Positions 39,131-51,025 of a stretch of DNA of 64,000 nucleotides are shown piece after piece. The position numbers were made by a program, and so were the translations under genes. Under the pieces are notes generated by a model. The model was given only the letters and a program-made list of their open reading frames with translations. It did no database searches and was not told where the DNA came from. Each line of letters opens with the position of its first letter. Positions within the stretch are counted from its first letter, which is position 1. This DNA comes from Oxyruncus cristatus (taxonomy: Eukaryota; Chordata; Aves; Passeriformes; Cotingidae): assembly GCA_013399855.1 (NCBI GenBank), contig VXAY01004090.1, positions 128,731 through 192,730 of the forward strand, in the 5' to 3' direction.

Positions 39131-39225
39131 TTAGAGAATTGTTTGGGTTGGAAGGGACCTTAAGGTAATCCCCCTTGTCCTATCAATTTGTGCTTGTGCA
39201 AAAAGTCACTCTCCTTCTCACTCCC
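39131..39225 (-). mobile_element. CR1 LINE fragment with internal deletion
   Basis: AGAATTGTTTGGGTTGGAAGGGACCTTAAGG is the CR1 3' terminal block (reverse complement). It runs directly into CCCCTTGTCCTATCAATTTGTGC and AAAAAGTCACTCTCCTTCT, which in intact copies lies roughly 200 bp deeper in the element. The part in between is missing. The octamer tail is also mostly gone. Confidence 0.8.
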
Positions 39226-42200
39226 TCTCTCTCTGTTTATTTACAAACTAAATCCTTGCAAATGTGCCAAAGGAGCTACAGACTGAGCTGGATTTGACCT
39301 TAGAAGGAAAGCATATTGGGCACATTGGCTTTCTAAGTGACAAAAGGAGCTCACTAACTTTAATACCATGGCAGTAGCAGCTCACATTTAATATGTGTTA
39401 TCATATTAAATGGAATCTTAACCAGATCATTGCTGAAATGCATGAGATGTCAGATCAACAGAGAGCACAGATCTCACTGCTCAAAATGACTGTGGGGATT
39501 GCTAAGGCCTTGTTGAGAAACAGCAATGTCTTAAGACAGCCTATGAGCTAAGTGAAAATCAAAAATTCTTAACCTGACTAGTTTAGGGCTCATAAAGCTC
39601 TTACTAACACTAATTGCAATAATTATAATGGAAAAACATCAATAACTTGGAAAGAATTATAAAACAATTTAGATACTATATGTCAAGCTCTGAAATAAAA
39701 AACTTGTACATCTTATAACCTGGAAATTCATGAAGAACTCTGTCTGAATTACTCTCCATTTTAGCACACGTGGAAAACCCAACACTCACCCTCGTTCTTG
39801 CAAGAGGTTTTTTTCCTGAACAAAAGCTATCTGTGTATTTTTGAAACCTGAATTTAGAAAGAGCCATTTGCTTGTGCAGCTTTAATTTCTTTCTCAATAT
39901 TTTCCAACATTTCTAATAAGCTTTGTCTAAAATCTATGATATCCCCTCCATTCATATGTCTTAGTATATTTATCCTTTTAGAAACACTTTTTCTTGCTAA
40001 ATTTCATACAGAAAGAGTCAGTTTAGGAGCTCATCCAGACATTCCAAACATGTAATATGTAAGAGTAGGTAGATAAAAAATCAGGCACCACAGACAGTAT
40101 TACTAAGAGGACAAATGTTTTTGAGCTACCCCTTCTTTGAGTAATCTACTTCTTATAACCACTACATTCCCCCCTTGCAAACTTTTCTTCTGAGGGAGGG
40201 ATGACCCTTACTTTGCTCTCCCATCTATTCCTCTTCCACTCCTCTTTCCATCTGCCCTGGTAAACCCCTTAACTCTGCATTAAGAGCTGTGAAAAGAAGA
40301 ATGTTTGACAAACTGACTTGACTGCTGCTGACTCCTGTCATTTGTCTCCGTTGCTGTGAACTTAAAAGGTCAAAGAAAAGAGTCAGCGTGGGCCTGGAGG
40401 GGCAGTGATTCTGAGGAAGCAGGTTGACATCCTCAACCATTTACAGCAGCTTGTTTGCCATAATGGCTTTAAAATATTCAAAAGTTTTTCTCTGCCACTC
40501 AAGTTGGAAAACTGGACTCAGTTTGGGTGAATTTTTCTGCATTAACAATTTTCATGCACATGAAAATGTTCCCCAAAGCTTTAATTACAAATGAGTTTTG
40601 AAAGCCAAATTACCTGGGCTCAGGAGAATGAAAGATGCATAAGCAGACACTGTACCAGGCACTGGTACTTAAACACAGAAATAGACTTGTCATTTTTACA
40701 AGATCTGTCAAGAAAGGAAAATTCCTGCAATTCAGAACTAGAGTCCATTAATTGAAATGGCAAATAAAACCCCACATTTTAAGCCAGGGTATCTGAACCT
40801 AGGTAATTAACATTATTTTATCTGCTGAGATGAGTGACAAAAGATGTGTACCTAATGTATTCATGTTAAAAGACTTAGTCACATAATCTTATGCATAGAC
40901 ATTTGAAAAAGAGTCCCTGTTTCATCATTATCCCTGTGCGCTCATTCAGACAATGAATAGAGACTGAAAGTCTAATATCATACAACCAAATTTCCATATG
41001 ACACAATTTATGTAGGGATGACTTTTTTCCACTTCCTGGACCCCAATAGTGGAAAAAATAAATACAAACATACAGAATGGCAGGAATTTTCCATCCAAGA
41101 CCTCAGTGACTCCAGTTTTGCAGAGGACAAAGTGTAAAAATAGCAAATGTTTGTCTTCCTACTTCTGATCCTTATTTTGCATTTTCATTTAAGTTATAAT
41201 CCTTCCCTTTGATTTTTTATGAAAGCAACAGTAAAGCATTTTTTTCCATTTTTCTGACATTTACAGAGTGTGCTGTTTCTTAGATCATTATTCTGGCTAT
41301 CTCATTCCATACAGTCTTCTCTTTTGCAATGCCTTTTTTTTTTTTTAATCTAGTTCCTGTCAATCTATTACAAACTTTCTGAGAAGTTGCATTTGGCACA
41401 GAATATTTTTTTACTATAATTTAAAACTTTCAAATCTTTCCCATCTGTTTTATATGACAGTAATGAGAGTCTTAAAAAGCGACTCTATTTTTGCAGCGTT
41501 CCAAAAATGCCTTCTGTGCTGTATATTGTTTAGTAATACTCTTTGCATAGTGCCATTAATCTCTAAGGCCCAGATGCTGATAGTGGGTTTTAGTGCCCTC
41601 AACTTCCACCAGACTCAGAAAGAGGTGAAGATCATTCTCTTTTGTAGGATGTGATCAGTGCTTGGCATAAGCAGATGCTAATTGGCCCATTGGGGGGAAC
41701 ATAAATGCACAGGTATGTGTAAGTGTGCTTGGGTTTTTTAAAGACTAACTATGGATTAACCTCACAGTTTGTCTGAAGTAAATAGCAGCTGCCATTTTTT
41801 GCTGAACTTTTATAATACCGTACTCAGAAGCTGCTGTAAAAAAAACCCCAAAATATTATCTTGTTTCAGTTTCCTTCACTGAAAGCTGGGTTTTTCAGTA
41901 ATGCAGATGTATTCAGTGAAAGAATAAAACTCTGAATATGTATCTCTCAACTTGGAACTGTGAAGGTAAAAACATTATCAAATTTTCAGTCCCAAAGCTA
42001 TAATCTAGACACTCATTAACTGGACTGTTTTCTGTTAGGCCAAGTGGAGAATATCTCTAAACATTCCTGACCTAATTTTTCTCAAAGGAAGGAAACTTGT
42101 CCATATGCTCCAGAGCTGAGAATTGCCCCTACATGTTGGTAGTCTGAACAATATGGAAAGAAAACAAATTCCATTTATGTGCCACTGCATTCCACGATAG

Positions 42201-45200
42201 TAACAAACCAGCTCACCCACTGGTAAATATACAGGCACAGATTTGATCTAGTCTTTCTAAACAAGATGAACCTTTTTAACTGAACTTTCTTTAGTAAGGT
42301 AGAAGTTTCGCTAAAAAAGTTATTACAAGAGAAGGTATATCTCTTAGATCTTTGTGAGTCTCGGGTATTGTATTTCCTTTCTTGCTGGTCCATCCACAAT
42401 TTTCCTGGCAATCCATTTCTTCCGCTGTCATGCTTTTACTAGGGAAGAATCAAGCTGAGATCCAATTGTACAATTCAGTTTTATAAGATATTACCCTGAA
42501 CAGGAATTGAAAGGTTTTAAAGACTTATAAAGCTGAGACATGGGACAGGGAGTACAGAGGTACTGGGCAATCCCACCTTCTGAGCTACTCTGTGCTTTTA
42601 GGCATGACACGGGAACATTTGTCAGGACTTTCCATTTACACAAAGGTAAAAAAAAATAATGTCAGTGATTCCTTCCTTGCATGGAGAGGAGGTAACATTC
42701 ACCTCTAGAAAAAGAGTGAAACAAATGAATCCATTTCCACAAAAATGAGAGCCAACGGGAGATAGGTTTGTTTCTACCAGAGATAGTGGATTATTCATTA
42801 TTTTGTGGGATTACTGACATGATCTTTATCATCTCAATTATATCATAGTCCTTCTTATACAGCATCAGCAAAACCTCAATAAATTGTTTTGTAAAACCTT
42901 GCTAGAAGCAATGACAGAACAAGTATGTCCTTGAAAGAAATCTTTGCACTGCGCAGCTTCTGCACCTGATGATGATTCAAGAAAAAGAGCCCAGTTTGAC
43001 TCCAAAGGTATGTGATTAATAGTTTTGTAATTATATTCAGAGTCGTATTTCTACTTACAGACAAAGAATACCATTGTTAATAGTAAAATTAACCTTATTT
43101 GAGTTCTTTAAAATATCAGTTTGCACTCTAAGTCACGTTGGATACACCTTCATGAGCAAATTTAACAGCTCTACCAAAATTTTTCTGGATTAGAGAATAT
43201 AGTTGACTTCACTGTCACATTATGAAAATTTCTAGCAAGGTTTTGACCTGTGTCGATGAATTGGCCTGGACAATCCCTGGGCATAGTTCAGTAGATCGAA
43301 CAGACTAAGTCTCATTCCCAACAGGCAGTTTAGATTCATCCTAACCACTTTGGACATCAGTAGAGCTTCACAGCATGACTGTAAACTCTTCTACAGCTTA
43401 GGGCTCTCGGTCAAAGAACAGCCTTGGGCTACTTCTTAGTTATATCCACTCTCATATCCTCTAAAATCAATGAAGAGACAGAGGCACCTCCAGAGGGCAA
43501 TTTCTCCACCTAACTTGGGCACCTGTTTGCATTATAAGTATGCTTCTAAGATGCCCTTTCTTCTCTCTCTGTATCTCCACTGACTACAGACAGATTTGGA
43601 CACATTATTTAGACAGCTAACATGAAGGCAAATCCCACCTTAAACACTAGTGATAACAAAGCCACACAGGGAATGCCACTCGGGCACTCTTCTCTGTGGA
43701 TCTGCAGTCTAAAAGCAATTGGGGCAGGATCAGAAGAGAAACAGTCTTGATATTACTGTTGTTCATGTTGTATCTGTTATAAAATATTATTTCTTATTTC
43801 CTCCACATCTCCTGATTCCAGATGAAGTTGAGGCACCACTGCACCAAGTCATGTGTGAAAGCACAGGATAGGGACTAGGTCTAAACAGATCTACCAATGG
43901 GAAAGTGAAGCCTCAGTCTCAGGCTACATATTAGTGAGTGTAAACTCAGAGCTAGACACTCAAACACAAGAACAGCCAGGCAAAGGCAGCTCTTTCAAGC
44001 TTCAGGATGTTTGATGCTCACTGCAATGCTCACTGCAAATGGGTACTCACCTTCTGCCACCCCAGAAAGGGTTTCTCACTGAGTTTAATTAAACTGGTCC
44101 TTGAAGAAAGGGAGAAATGCAGCTTATTTTTGTCTTTTTCACTATCTTTTTCTTCCATTAGAGCTTTCTTTCCTTCTCCTCCATCCAGTAAGAAAAGGAC
44201 TGGACACCTGGAGGAGAAGTGGATTGGGGTTCAGCAGGACAGAAAGCAGCACAAGAGACAATAGGGTGTCTCAGTGGAACTAACCTGTGCCACTCCATTG
44301 CTATAGCAGGTGCTCACTGTGCTAGAACAGAGTAGTATGGGTTTACTAACTCACCGAGATCCACGGCCTCTCTGGGCATAAGGGAGTGTGCACACAGAGT
44401 CTTCTGGCAGCGGTCCACAGGGAGGAAATCAAGGACCAGCCAAGCCCAGAGGGGATCCTGTCCTCTATTTAGGACAGGGCTTGTTTTCTTTGTTAATGAA
44501 GCCAAATCCCTTAAAAGGGGAGAACTAGGCATTTGCTAAATGGAAATTGTATTCTTAGAGTGTTGGCACTGATAGTGATGTGTCAGATCAGCTGTTGTCC
44601 TGCAAAGATGAAGTAGGACAGGACAGCAGGAAAAAGGAGCCAAGTGAAAAATGCAGTGTAAAACAACTGTATGGCTTTTAAAGGGACTAAACTTACTCTA
44701 CTTCTGAATAAAGCGTTTTTTGTTTTTTTTTTTTATGCTGAACTCTTGCAATGTATGAAAAAAATAGAGATTAAGTCAAAGTGGGAAATACTGGATACAG
44801 ATGAAAGTGGAATGTAGCTTATGTCTCCATGACACTCATGGATGAAATCTGATCAGTTCATGTTTTATATTCAAATCCAGTTGCTTGCTGAAAATAGCAC
44901 TATTTTGGTTTTTGCTATTCCACATCACCAGTTTTCCTGTTCTCGAGAAGGAGCAGCAGCTGCTGGAAAGTTCAGAGTCTTGAATTCATCTTCCACTAGA
45001 TGGCAACTGCTGAACTTTCCTACAGCACTGCAGAAATCTCTAAAGCAGCAACACAGCATCTTCCCCGGACAGACTGCTTGAGTACAGCTTCATAATATTT
45101 TTTATTTGCAGCTACTGAATATTAGCTGCTAATCAGTTTAACTATTTGCACAAGACACATATATTAAAAAAGAATATACATTTTAAAGGTAGAAAAACAG

Positions 45201-45230
45201 GAAATTACTCATTAGATAGGTGATGGCTTA
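39226..45230. other. Unique non-coding sequence
   Basis: Six kilobases with no recognisable gene or mobile element. It contains a T13 run (41334-41346), a 10-bp-arm inverted repeat at 39386-39411 and a 12-bp duplication ATGCTCACTGCA at 44014-44037. Confidence 0.55.
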
Positions 45231-45570
45231 TTTAAAGGTCATTCAGTCCAACTGTCCTGCCATGGGCAGGGGCATTGTCAACTAGATCAGGTTGCTCAGC
45301 ACCCTGTTCAGCCTGGTCTTGAATGTTTCCAGGGATGGGGCATCCACAATCTCTCTGGGCAACTGAGGCCAGTGTTTGACCACCCACATCATAAAAGATT
45401 TATTCCTTATATTTATCTACCCTCTTTTAATTTAAAACCATTACCCCTCTCTTCTTGCTACATTCCCTGCTAAAATGTTTGCCATCATCTTTCTTGTAAG
45501 CCTGCTTTAAGTATTGAAAGGCTGCAATAAAGGTGCTTTCCAACCTAAACTTTTCTATGATTCTGTGATT
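45231..45570 (+). mobile_element. CR1 LINE with inverted body (twin-priming structure)
   Basis: Bases 45231-45534 are a reverse-complement CR1 body (TTTAAAGGTCATTCAGTCCAAC ... TATTGAAAGGCTGCAATAA). It lacks the last 40 bp of the element. Those 40 bp lie at the other end, 45531-45570, in sense orientation (AGGTGCTTTCCAACC ... TTTCTATGATTCTGTGATT). The two pieces are complementary in extent, meeting at TTTAAA/GGT in CR1 coordinates. They share AGGT at the inversion point. This is what twin-primed reverse transcription produces: 3' piece in sense orientation, upstream piece inverted. The insertion itself is thus on the plus strand. Confidence 0.85.
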
Positions 45571-47300
45571 CAAAACTTTTCAGCCTTGGACCATAGCACT
45601 GGGCTAGGGGCTGTGATCAATAGTCTCTTATTTTATTTCCTTTAGTTTGCTTTGTAGATGCAATAAATACGGAACAGTTATTCACTTTTTCATCGTACAA
45701 AGACATGCATCTCACAATAAAATTGACAACTTTAAAACAAAAAACCTTGATTCTCAGTAACTTTCCTTTTTGCTTGATATTGTTCACTGAATTTAAGTGA
45801 CATTTGTGTGCAGGTCACATTCAGAGCCTTTCTGAAATTTATTTCAGCACAAAAATAAAAGTTCTATATAATAACAAATACAATTACAGAGCTAATGCAA
45901 TAGTCATAAAAAAGAAAAGCGCTGCCTGTTTGGAAAGGTATATCCTGACTGAGACCTCCTCCCACATGCTCATTCTCTCTGAAAGACGTCCGCTAGACAA
46001 CAGAACCTGCTTCTACTTTTGGTTACACTAGCATTATCTGATATAACTCTGCCGGCATGATTTGACTCAAACTAAAATAAATTGTATTGTAATAAAGTAC
46101 AGCATTTTCAGACAAATAATAACACTCACCATGATCTATAGTCTTTCCTTTTTCTGTGGAATTTTAACTCACAAGCAAGAACTGCAAGAGATCTGTATTT
46201 TTTCACAGTTGAATTGACATAGTTTAGCATATTTTTTTCTTGTTCTTCTTATTTTTGAATATATTATCTAGCACTTGCCTTACTCATATGAATTGTATGC
46301 TGAAAAGCTTTCCCAGAGCTAGAGTTTGAACCAAACTTGGTAATATTTTTCTAAAAAACGCAAACCCCAGACTAGATATGATAATGGCCTCATCAGTTAA
46401 TGTCCAGTTATTTACTGGCAGTCTGTCTTCAAAAAGTCTGGTAGGGCAAGAAGCAGCTGCTTTAGCTACTCTTTGAGATCTCTTTCTTGATGCTCATCAT
46501 CCCACTGAACAAGGAAAAAATAGTTCATCTTCACACACACCTTTTTCAGGGGATAGGCACAAATTTTGAAGCCTCATATCTTCCCAAATGGCATTTTTAC
46601 CTACCTGCCTTTTTCTGTCTCTGAGTCTCTCTGTCAGCCAACTGTGCCACCCACAATTACTTTCCACCCTCTCCATAACAGTGTTTGAACTTCTCATCTC
46701 TGCAAACTTTTATCCATGCCTCCTTAGGGAGTGTGGCTAGGTGACTTTCATGATCCTCTTCAAGAGCAGTGAGAAAGCTACGATGGTGAAGAGTCCACCC
46801 TGCCGTATGTAAGAAGATATTTTTGACTTTATATTTATTAATTAGTGATCTCTCAGAGATCAGTTAACATTTTCTTGCGTCACATGATGACTTAGCCATT
46901 CAATGCTACTGAGGAATGAGACTGCTGGCATTCGTGCAATTTTGCAGGTTTTAAAATCTCAGTTAAGCTGTAGAACTCTTCGCCCTGTACCCTTAAGTTT
47001 TGTTCGGTTGCAAAATAAAGCTAATTTTTGCTTTCCCGCTATTAGAAGTCTAAATTTTTTGCTAGATATATTGTTCCCCCTGAACTATAATTAAACTGGA
47101 TTCTTAAGAACTATTTTTCTTATAAGGGAATTAAAATCACATATCAAAGCAGCAACTGCTGACAATGATGGTATTTCAAATCCCAGGTAGAAGGATCTCT
47201 TCTGTGAGGACAAGAAGCTTAGGGAAATTTATGACTGGGGTTACACAAAATGGTTGTCTGTGACAGCAGAGCATTGAACTCACTGAGCTATCATCAGCAA
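45571..47300. other. Unique non-coding sequence
   Basis: No gene or mobile element recognised between the inverted CR1 and the LTR-interrupted CR1. Confidence 0.6.
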
Positions 47301-47332
47301 ATCATCGAATCATATAATCACAGAACAGTTTG
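47301..47332 (-). mobile_element. CR1 LINE 3' terminus, left part of a split element
   Basis: ATCATCGAATCATATAATCACAGAACAGTTTG holds three degenerate octamer units and the first bases of the CR1 3' end. It is cut off by the LTR; the remainder resumes at 47738. Confidence 0.85.
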
Positions 47333-47462
47333 TGTTGGAGGCTGGTTTTCGAGAAAATGTGTTTTAAGTTTTATATTATGTTATTGCATTATGTATTGTA
47401 TTCCCCTTCATTGTACCCCTTTTTTCCCTTATTTTCCCTGCACCCTCAAATCCTGCGTTTCT

Positions 47463-47632
47463 ATTGGCCAGTTGGCGCTGCTTGCAGTACCAACCTTATA
47501 TGGCCATTTCTTCCTTATATAGTTATGTTTCTCCCTTATCTTCCCTATATGGTCCTAGTTTGCATATTCCGCCTTCGCTCCTCCCTGGTTACTCCCTTTG
47601 TTCCAGCAAGTTCTGCTCCTACCCTATAAAAG
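47463..47632 (+). promoter_or_regulatory. LTR promoter: inverted CCAAT, CArG-like boxes, TATA
   Basis: ATTGG at 47463-47467; CCTTATATGG at 47494-47503, a perfect CC(A/T)6GG CArG box; CCTTATATAG at 47513-47522; CCTATATGG at 47544-47552, one base short; TATAAAAG at 47625-47632. The arrangement is that of a retroviral U3. CArG boxes bind serum response factor in known promoters. Activity of this decayed copy is not shown. Confidence 0.6.
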
Positions 47633-47646
47633 GCAGGAGCCATATT

Positions 47647-47652
47647 AATAAA
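47647..47652 (+). terminator. LTR polyadenylation signal AATAAA
   Basis: AATAAA lies only 22 bp after the start of the TATA box, so it would fall at or upstream of the expected transcription start. This implies a short R region, with the signal in U3 or at the U3/R border. Confidence 0.6.
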
Positions 47653-47737
47653 GAGTTCTATTTTGCAGCTAACCTTCAAGTGTCCAAACCCTCATTCCTA
47701 TCAGGCCGTTGGGGATGCAGAAGGCCTGGTTCCTGCA

Positions 47738-48038
47738 GGTTTGGGTTGGAAGGGACCTTGAAGATTATCTAGTTCCAAACCCCCTGCCACGGGCAGGGAT
47801 ATCTTCCACTAGACCTCAGAGACCTTCCACAGGTTCCTCAGAGCTCTATCCAGCCTGGCCTTGAACACTTCCAGGGATGTGGAATCCACAACTTCTCCGG
47901 GCAAGCTGTTCCAGTGCCTCACCACCCTTACAGTAAACATGCCCTCTTTCAGTCTGAATCCACTCCCTCTTGACCGTCACTACATGCTCTTGTAAAAAAT
48001 TGCTCTTCATCTTTCTTGTAGGCTTCCTTCTAGTACTG
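47738..48038 (-). mobile_element. CR1 LINE 3' segment, right part of a split element
   Basis: GGTTTGGGTTGGAAGGGACC continues directly from the left part at 47301. It runs through CTGCCACGGGCAGGGATATC, CCTGGCCTTGAACACTTCC and GTTCCAGTGCCTCACCACCC to TTTCTTGTAGGCTTCC, where similarity ends (5' truncation). It is the host element of the solo LTR. Confidence 0.95.
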
Positions 48039-49288
48039 CAGGGAATTTGTTACTCTTGGAAAGTTACAAGTGGTGGAAGGCAATTTTATCTGTTCTGAGT
48101 TTCCACATCGGATGTACCATGAAGTACAAGCAGCCAGTGGACACCCTGGGACTGCTTTAGGAAGGGATTTTGTAATGATCACACAAAGATGTTGCATGCA
48201 TTTTTTACACTTTGAAGGGACACAGACCACTTAAATGGAAAGAAATAAGAGCCAAAACACCTGCTCAAGCAGAAATCCTCACCGAAACAAAATGGGCAAG
48301 AAGTGGGACAAACCATAAATCACAGAACTGGACCAAACCTCAGAACATTTTCAAAAGCAACTAGAAATTCCCAAAGCCATATTAACGCTACTAGCACCTC
48401 ATAGCAGAGACAAACAACCTGCCTCAAGCAATAGTGAATGGAAAACATGAAAAGAGCAATGAAGTCTTACAGTATCATTAAAACAGGAATTCTGGAGGTT
48501 TAATGAATAAAAAGGCACTGGCGGCTGAGGTAACTGCCAATGCAACTTCATTTAAATATTTTTGGACTATGAGTTGTTACACTCTCGGATGGCTTTTCAA
48601 AAGTTTCCTAATTTGGACTGACATTTCTTGCATCTCCAATAGCATTTACATGACTAATAACTTGGCCAAAGAGACAAGTTTTCTGCCTGTGAGTCATAAA
48701 ATGAATATAGTTGAAAAGGGAAGATAAACAACCAAATTGGGACAACTTTGGAAATATAAGCTTCTTTAACCAAATAGAAGTAAGATTGTAAGTAATAATA
48801 AAAAAAGAGCTATGTGCATTTGTTTACATCTGTGATTATCCAGCTGAGTATAACTCAACTAGTACTACCACAATCTGCTTTTTTTTCCACTAGGTTGTCT
48901 TCAGACTTCTAGCAAAATTTTCAAAAACAATAAAGTAGCTTAGGAACTCAGGCCCAATTTAAAAAAAAAAACTAAGGTCATGTCTCAATGGCAGATTGAA
49001 CTTAGACATGGTAGCCTGAAAATTGAAAGTAAGTTGACAGCATGAAACTCTGAGTTAATTTTCCTTGCCAGGAGAGAGGCATGCAGAAGCTGAATCCCAC
49101 TGATTTGGCTGTTTCTAGGACTGTTGGTTACTTTTGACTTTTCCCTTTCATATCCACCTCTCCTAGCTGTGAATGTTGAGAAAACAACACAAAAAAGTGA
49201 GTTTACGGAAAGTGTCAGTAACTCTGGCAAGTTGGACATGAGCAGCAAAACTTGAGTCTCTGTACCCCACATACTACTGAGGAATTGA
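48039..49288. other. Unique non-coding sequence
   Basis: No gene or repeat recognised. A 102-codon minus-strand frame just before the next CR1 has no domain signature. Confidence 0.6.
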
Positions 49289-49885
49289 ATCATAGAATCA
49301 CAGAATGGGTTGGGTTGGAAGGGACCTTAAAGATTGTTTTATTCCAAGGCCCTGCCATGAGCAGGGACATTTTCCACTAGACCAGGTTGTTTAGAGCCCC
49401 ACCCAACCTGGCCTTGAACACTTCTGGGGATGGGGCAGCCACAACTTCTCCAGGCAATCTCTTTCAGCGTCTCACCAGTCAGTGAGTTAAGAATTTCTTC
49501 CTAATATCTAGTCTAAATCTACGATGCTCCACCTTAAAGCCATTACCCATTATCAAATCATTACATGCCCTTGTCAAAAGTTCCTCTCCAGCTCTCTTCC
49601 ATCCTTTTTAGGTACTGGAAGGTTCTATAAGGTCTCCCCAGAGCCTTCTCTTCTCCAGGCTGAACAGCTCCACTTCTCTTGTCTTCATAGCAGAGGTGCT
49701 CCAGCCCTGTGCTCAAGTTAGTGTCTCCTCTGGGCTCATTCCAACAGGTCCACGTCTGTCTCTTGCTGAGGACCCCAGAGCTGGATGCAATACTTCCAGT
49801 GCAGTCTCATGAGAGCGGACAAGAAAGGAAGAATCACCTCCATCAACCTGCTGGTCACACTTTTTTTGATTGCTACCCAGAAATG
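49289..49885 (-). mobile_element. CR1 LINE 3' segment, well preserved
   Basis: ATCATAGAATCACAGAATGG, GTTGGGTTGGAAGGGACC and TTAAAGATTG continue through CCTGGCCTTGAACACTTC, TTTCTTCCTAATATCTAGTC, CCTTCTCTTCTCCAGGCTG and CCCAGAGCTGGATGC to CACCTCCATCAACCTGCTGG. About 600 bp of uninterrupted CR1 3' end, similar in extent to the 18.5-kb copy and among the best-preserved in the window. It is 5'-truncated, and the minus-strand ORF2 remnant is broken. Confidence 0.96.
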
Positions 49886-50946
49886 CTGTACCTCAGTCAC
49901 ACACCCTGAGGGATAACTTGACTGTCACTTCCAGATACCCTGCAGTTGTGTTTTTATATCTCACATTTGTATGCAGAGAGAGATGAGAACTTAAGGACAA
50001 GTTTTAGGCCAGGCTTTGCTCCAATCAAATCTAAAGAAATCCAGAAAAACTGCAAGATTTTGTTTTAAAAGACTGCAGAATAATGGGTTTTGGCTTTTAT
50101 TATGAAGAGTATGTATTTTAGTTGCCAAACTAAAGTGTAAAACAGCACTAAAGCCATTTGATATGTTTCAGTTCACATGAAAAATTTTATTCTGCTTAAA
50201 TCATCATTTACTTTGTTTTCATTGGCCAGCAAAACTGAAAAGTCAGTTACTCACACTGTTCTACATAAAAAACTGGGTTCCCAAATGGAAGGAAAGGAAG
50301 AGTGTGGGTAATAATCAGTCAATACATTGAAGTAAGACCTTTTAAATGCCCTGACAAAGGTAATAAATAGGCCACCACCCAAGTTTCCATTTCAGTCACT
50401 GAAATATTCATTGTGTTTGTTTTTAATACACCAATCTTATGTTACGTAATATTATTTGGATATATTCAGAAAAATTTCTTTTTTATTTGGTGATGTTTCC
50501 AAAATGAATGAAGATTAAAGGGGAGAAAAAAGATTATTCTGTGCTTCTGCAGTAAGGATCCAGCAAGTTTACTTCTAGGAAAATTAAACAAATATTAAAA
50601 GAAAGTCAGTTAACATCTAGGGAGTAAAGAACCAGTAGAAATAAACGGCAGTTGTTTATAAAGAATAAAATATTCCATAGTGGTCTGCTATTGCCACAGC
50701 ATCACATTCAGTCATTTGCTCCTTGGAAATGTGTTGGGAGCAAGACACTGATTTCTTCAAGATCACTTGCAGTTTCTGAGGCTTGTCCCTTCTGCCTTTG
50801 GAATTGCCACCAAGCTTTTAAAAATATACGGGTGACTTTGGTATGAAAATAAAAACGTAGAGCAGATTTAGTAAGTATTTATCCTGGACTAATAGGAACC
50901 CAGGACCATTTTGCAAAAAATGGAACCCAAAGATTTGAATTCCTAC
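49886..50946. other. Unique non-coding sequence
   Basis: Nothing recognised between the two CR1 elements. Confidence 0.6.
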
Positions 50947-51025
50947 TCATAGAATTAGAGATCAATTTGAGTTTTAGAGGACCTTTAAAGATCATTTAGT
51001 CCAACCCTTCAGCTACTAGCTAGCC
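50947..51025 (-). mobile_element. CR1 LINE 3' tail fragment, diverged
   Basis: TAGAATTAGAGATCAATTTG and GACCTTTAAAGATCATTTAGTCCAACC are the CR1 3' terminal block with one octamer altered. Similarity fades after AACCCTTCAGC. Confidence 0.8.

Larger units (their letters stand above)
47333..47737 (+). mobile_element. Solo LTR of an endogenous retrovirus, inserted in CR1
   Basis: A 405-bp block starts TGTTGGAGG and ends TTCCTGCA, giving TG...CA ends, and replaces nothing in the CR1 it splits. It is flanked by AGTTTG on the left and GGTTTG on the right, a 6-bp target-site duplication with one transition; the CR1 consensus here is GGTTTG. In order it holds an inverted CCAAT box (ATTGG, 47463), CArG-like motifs, TATAAAAG (47625) and AATAAA (47647). 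No internal viral region is present, so this is a solo LTR left by recombination. A 6-bp duplication fits the ERVK/alpha-beta retrovirus class (inference). Open frames inside it are non-coding. Confidence 0.85.

Noticed and set aside
39386..39411. Inverted repeat with 10-bp AT-rich arms
   Set aside because: Short AT-only arms are expected by chance in this composition.
44014..44037. Tandem duplication of ATGCTCACTGCA
   Set aside because: Two copies only; simple slippage, no functional reading.
47250..47772. Overlapping plus-strand frames of 90-102 codons
   Set aside because: They lie across the solo LTR and its CR1 flank, in pyrimidine-rich U3 sequence; LTRs do not encode them.
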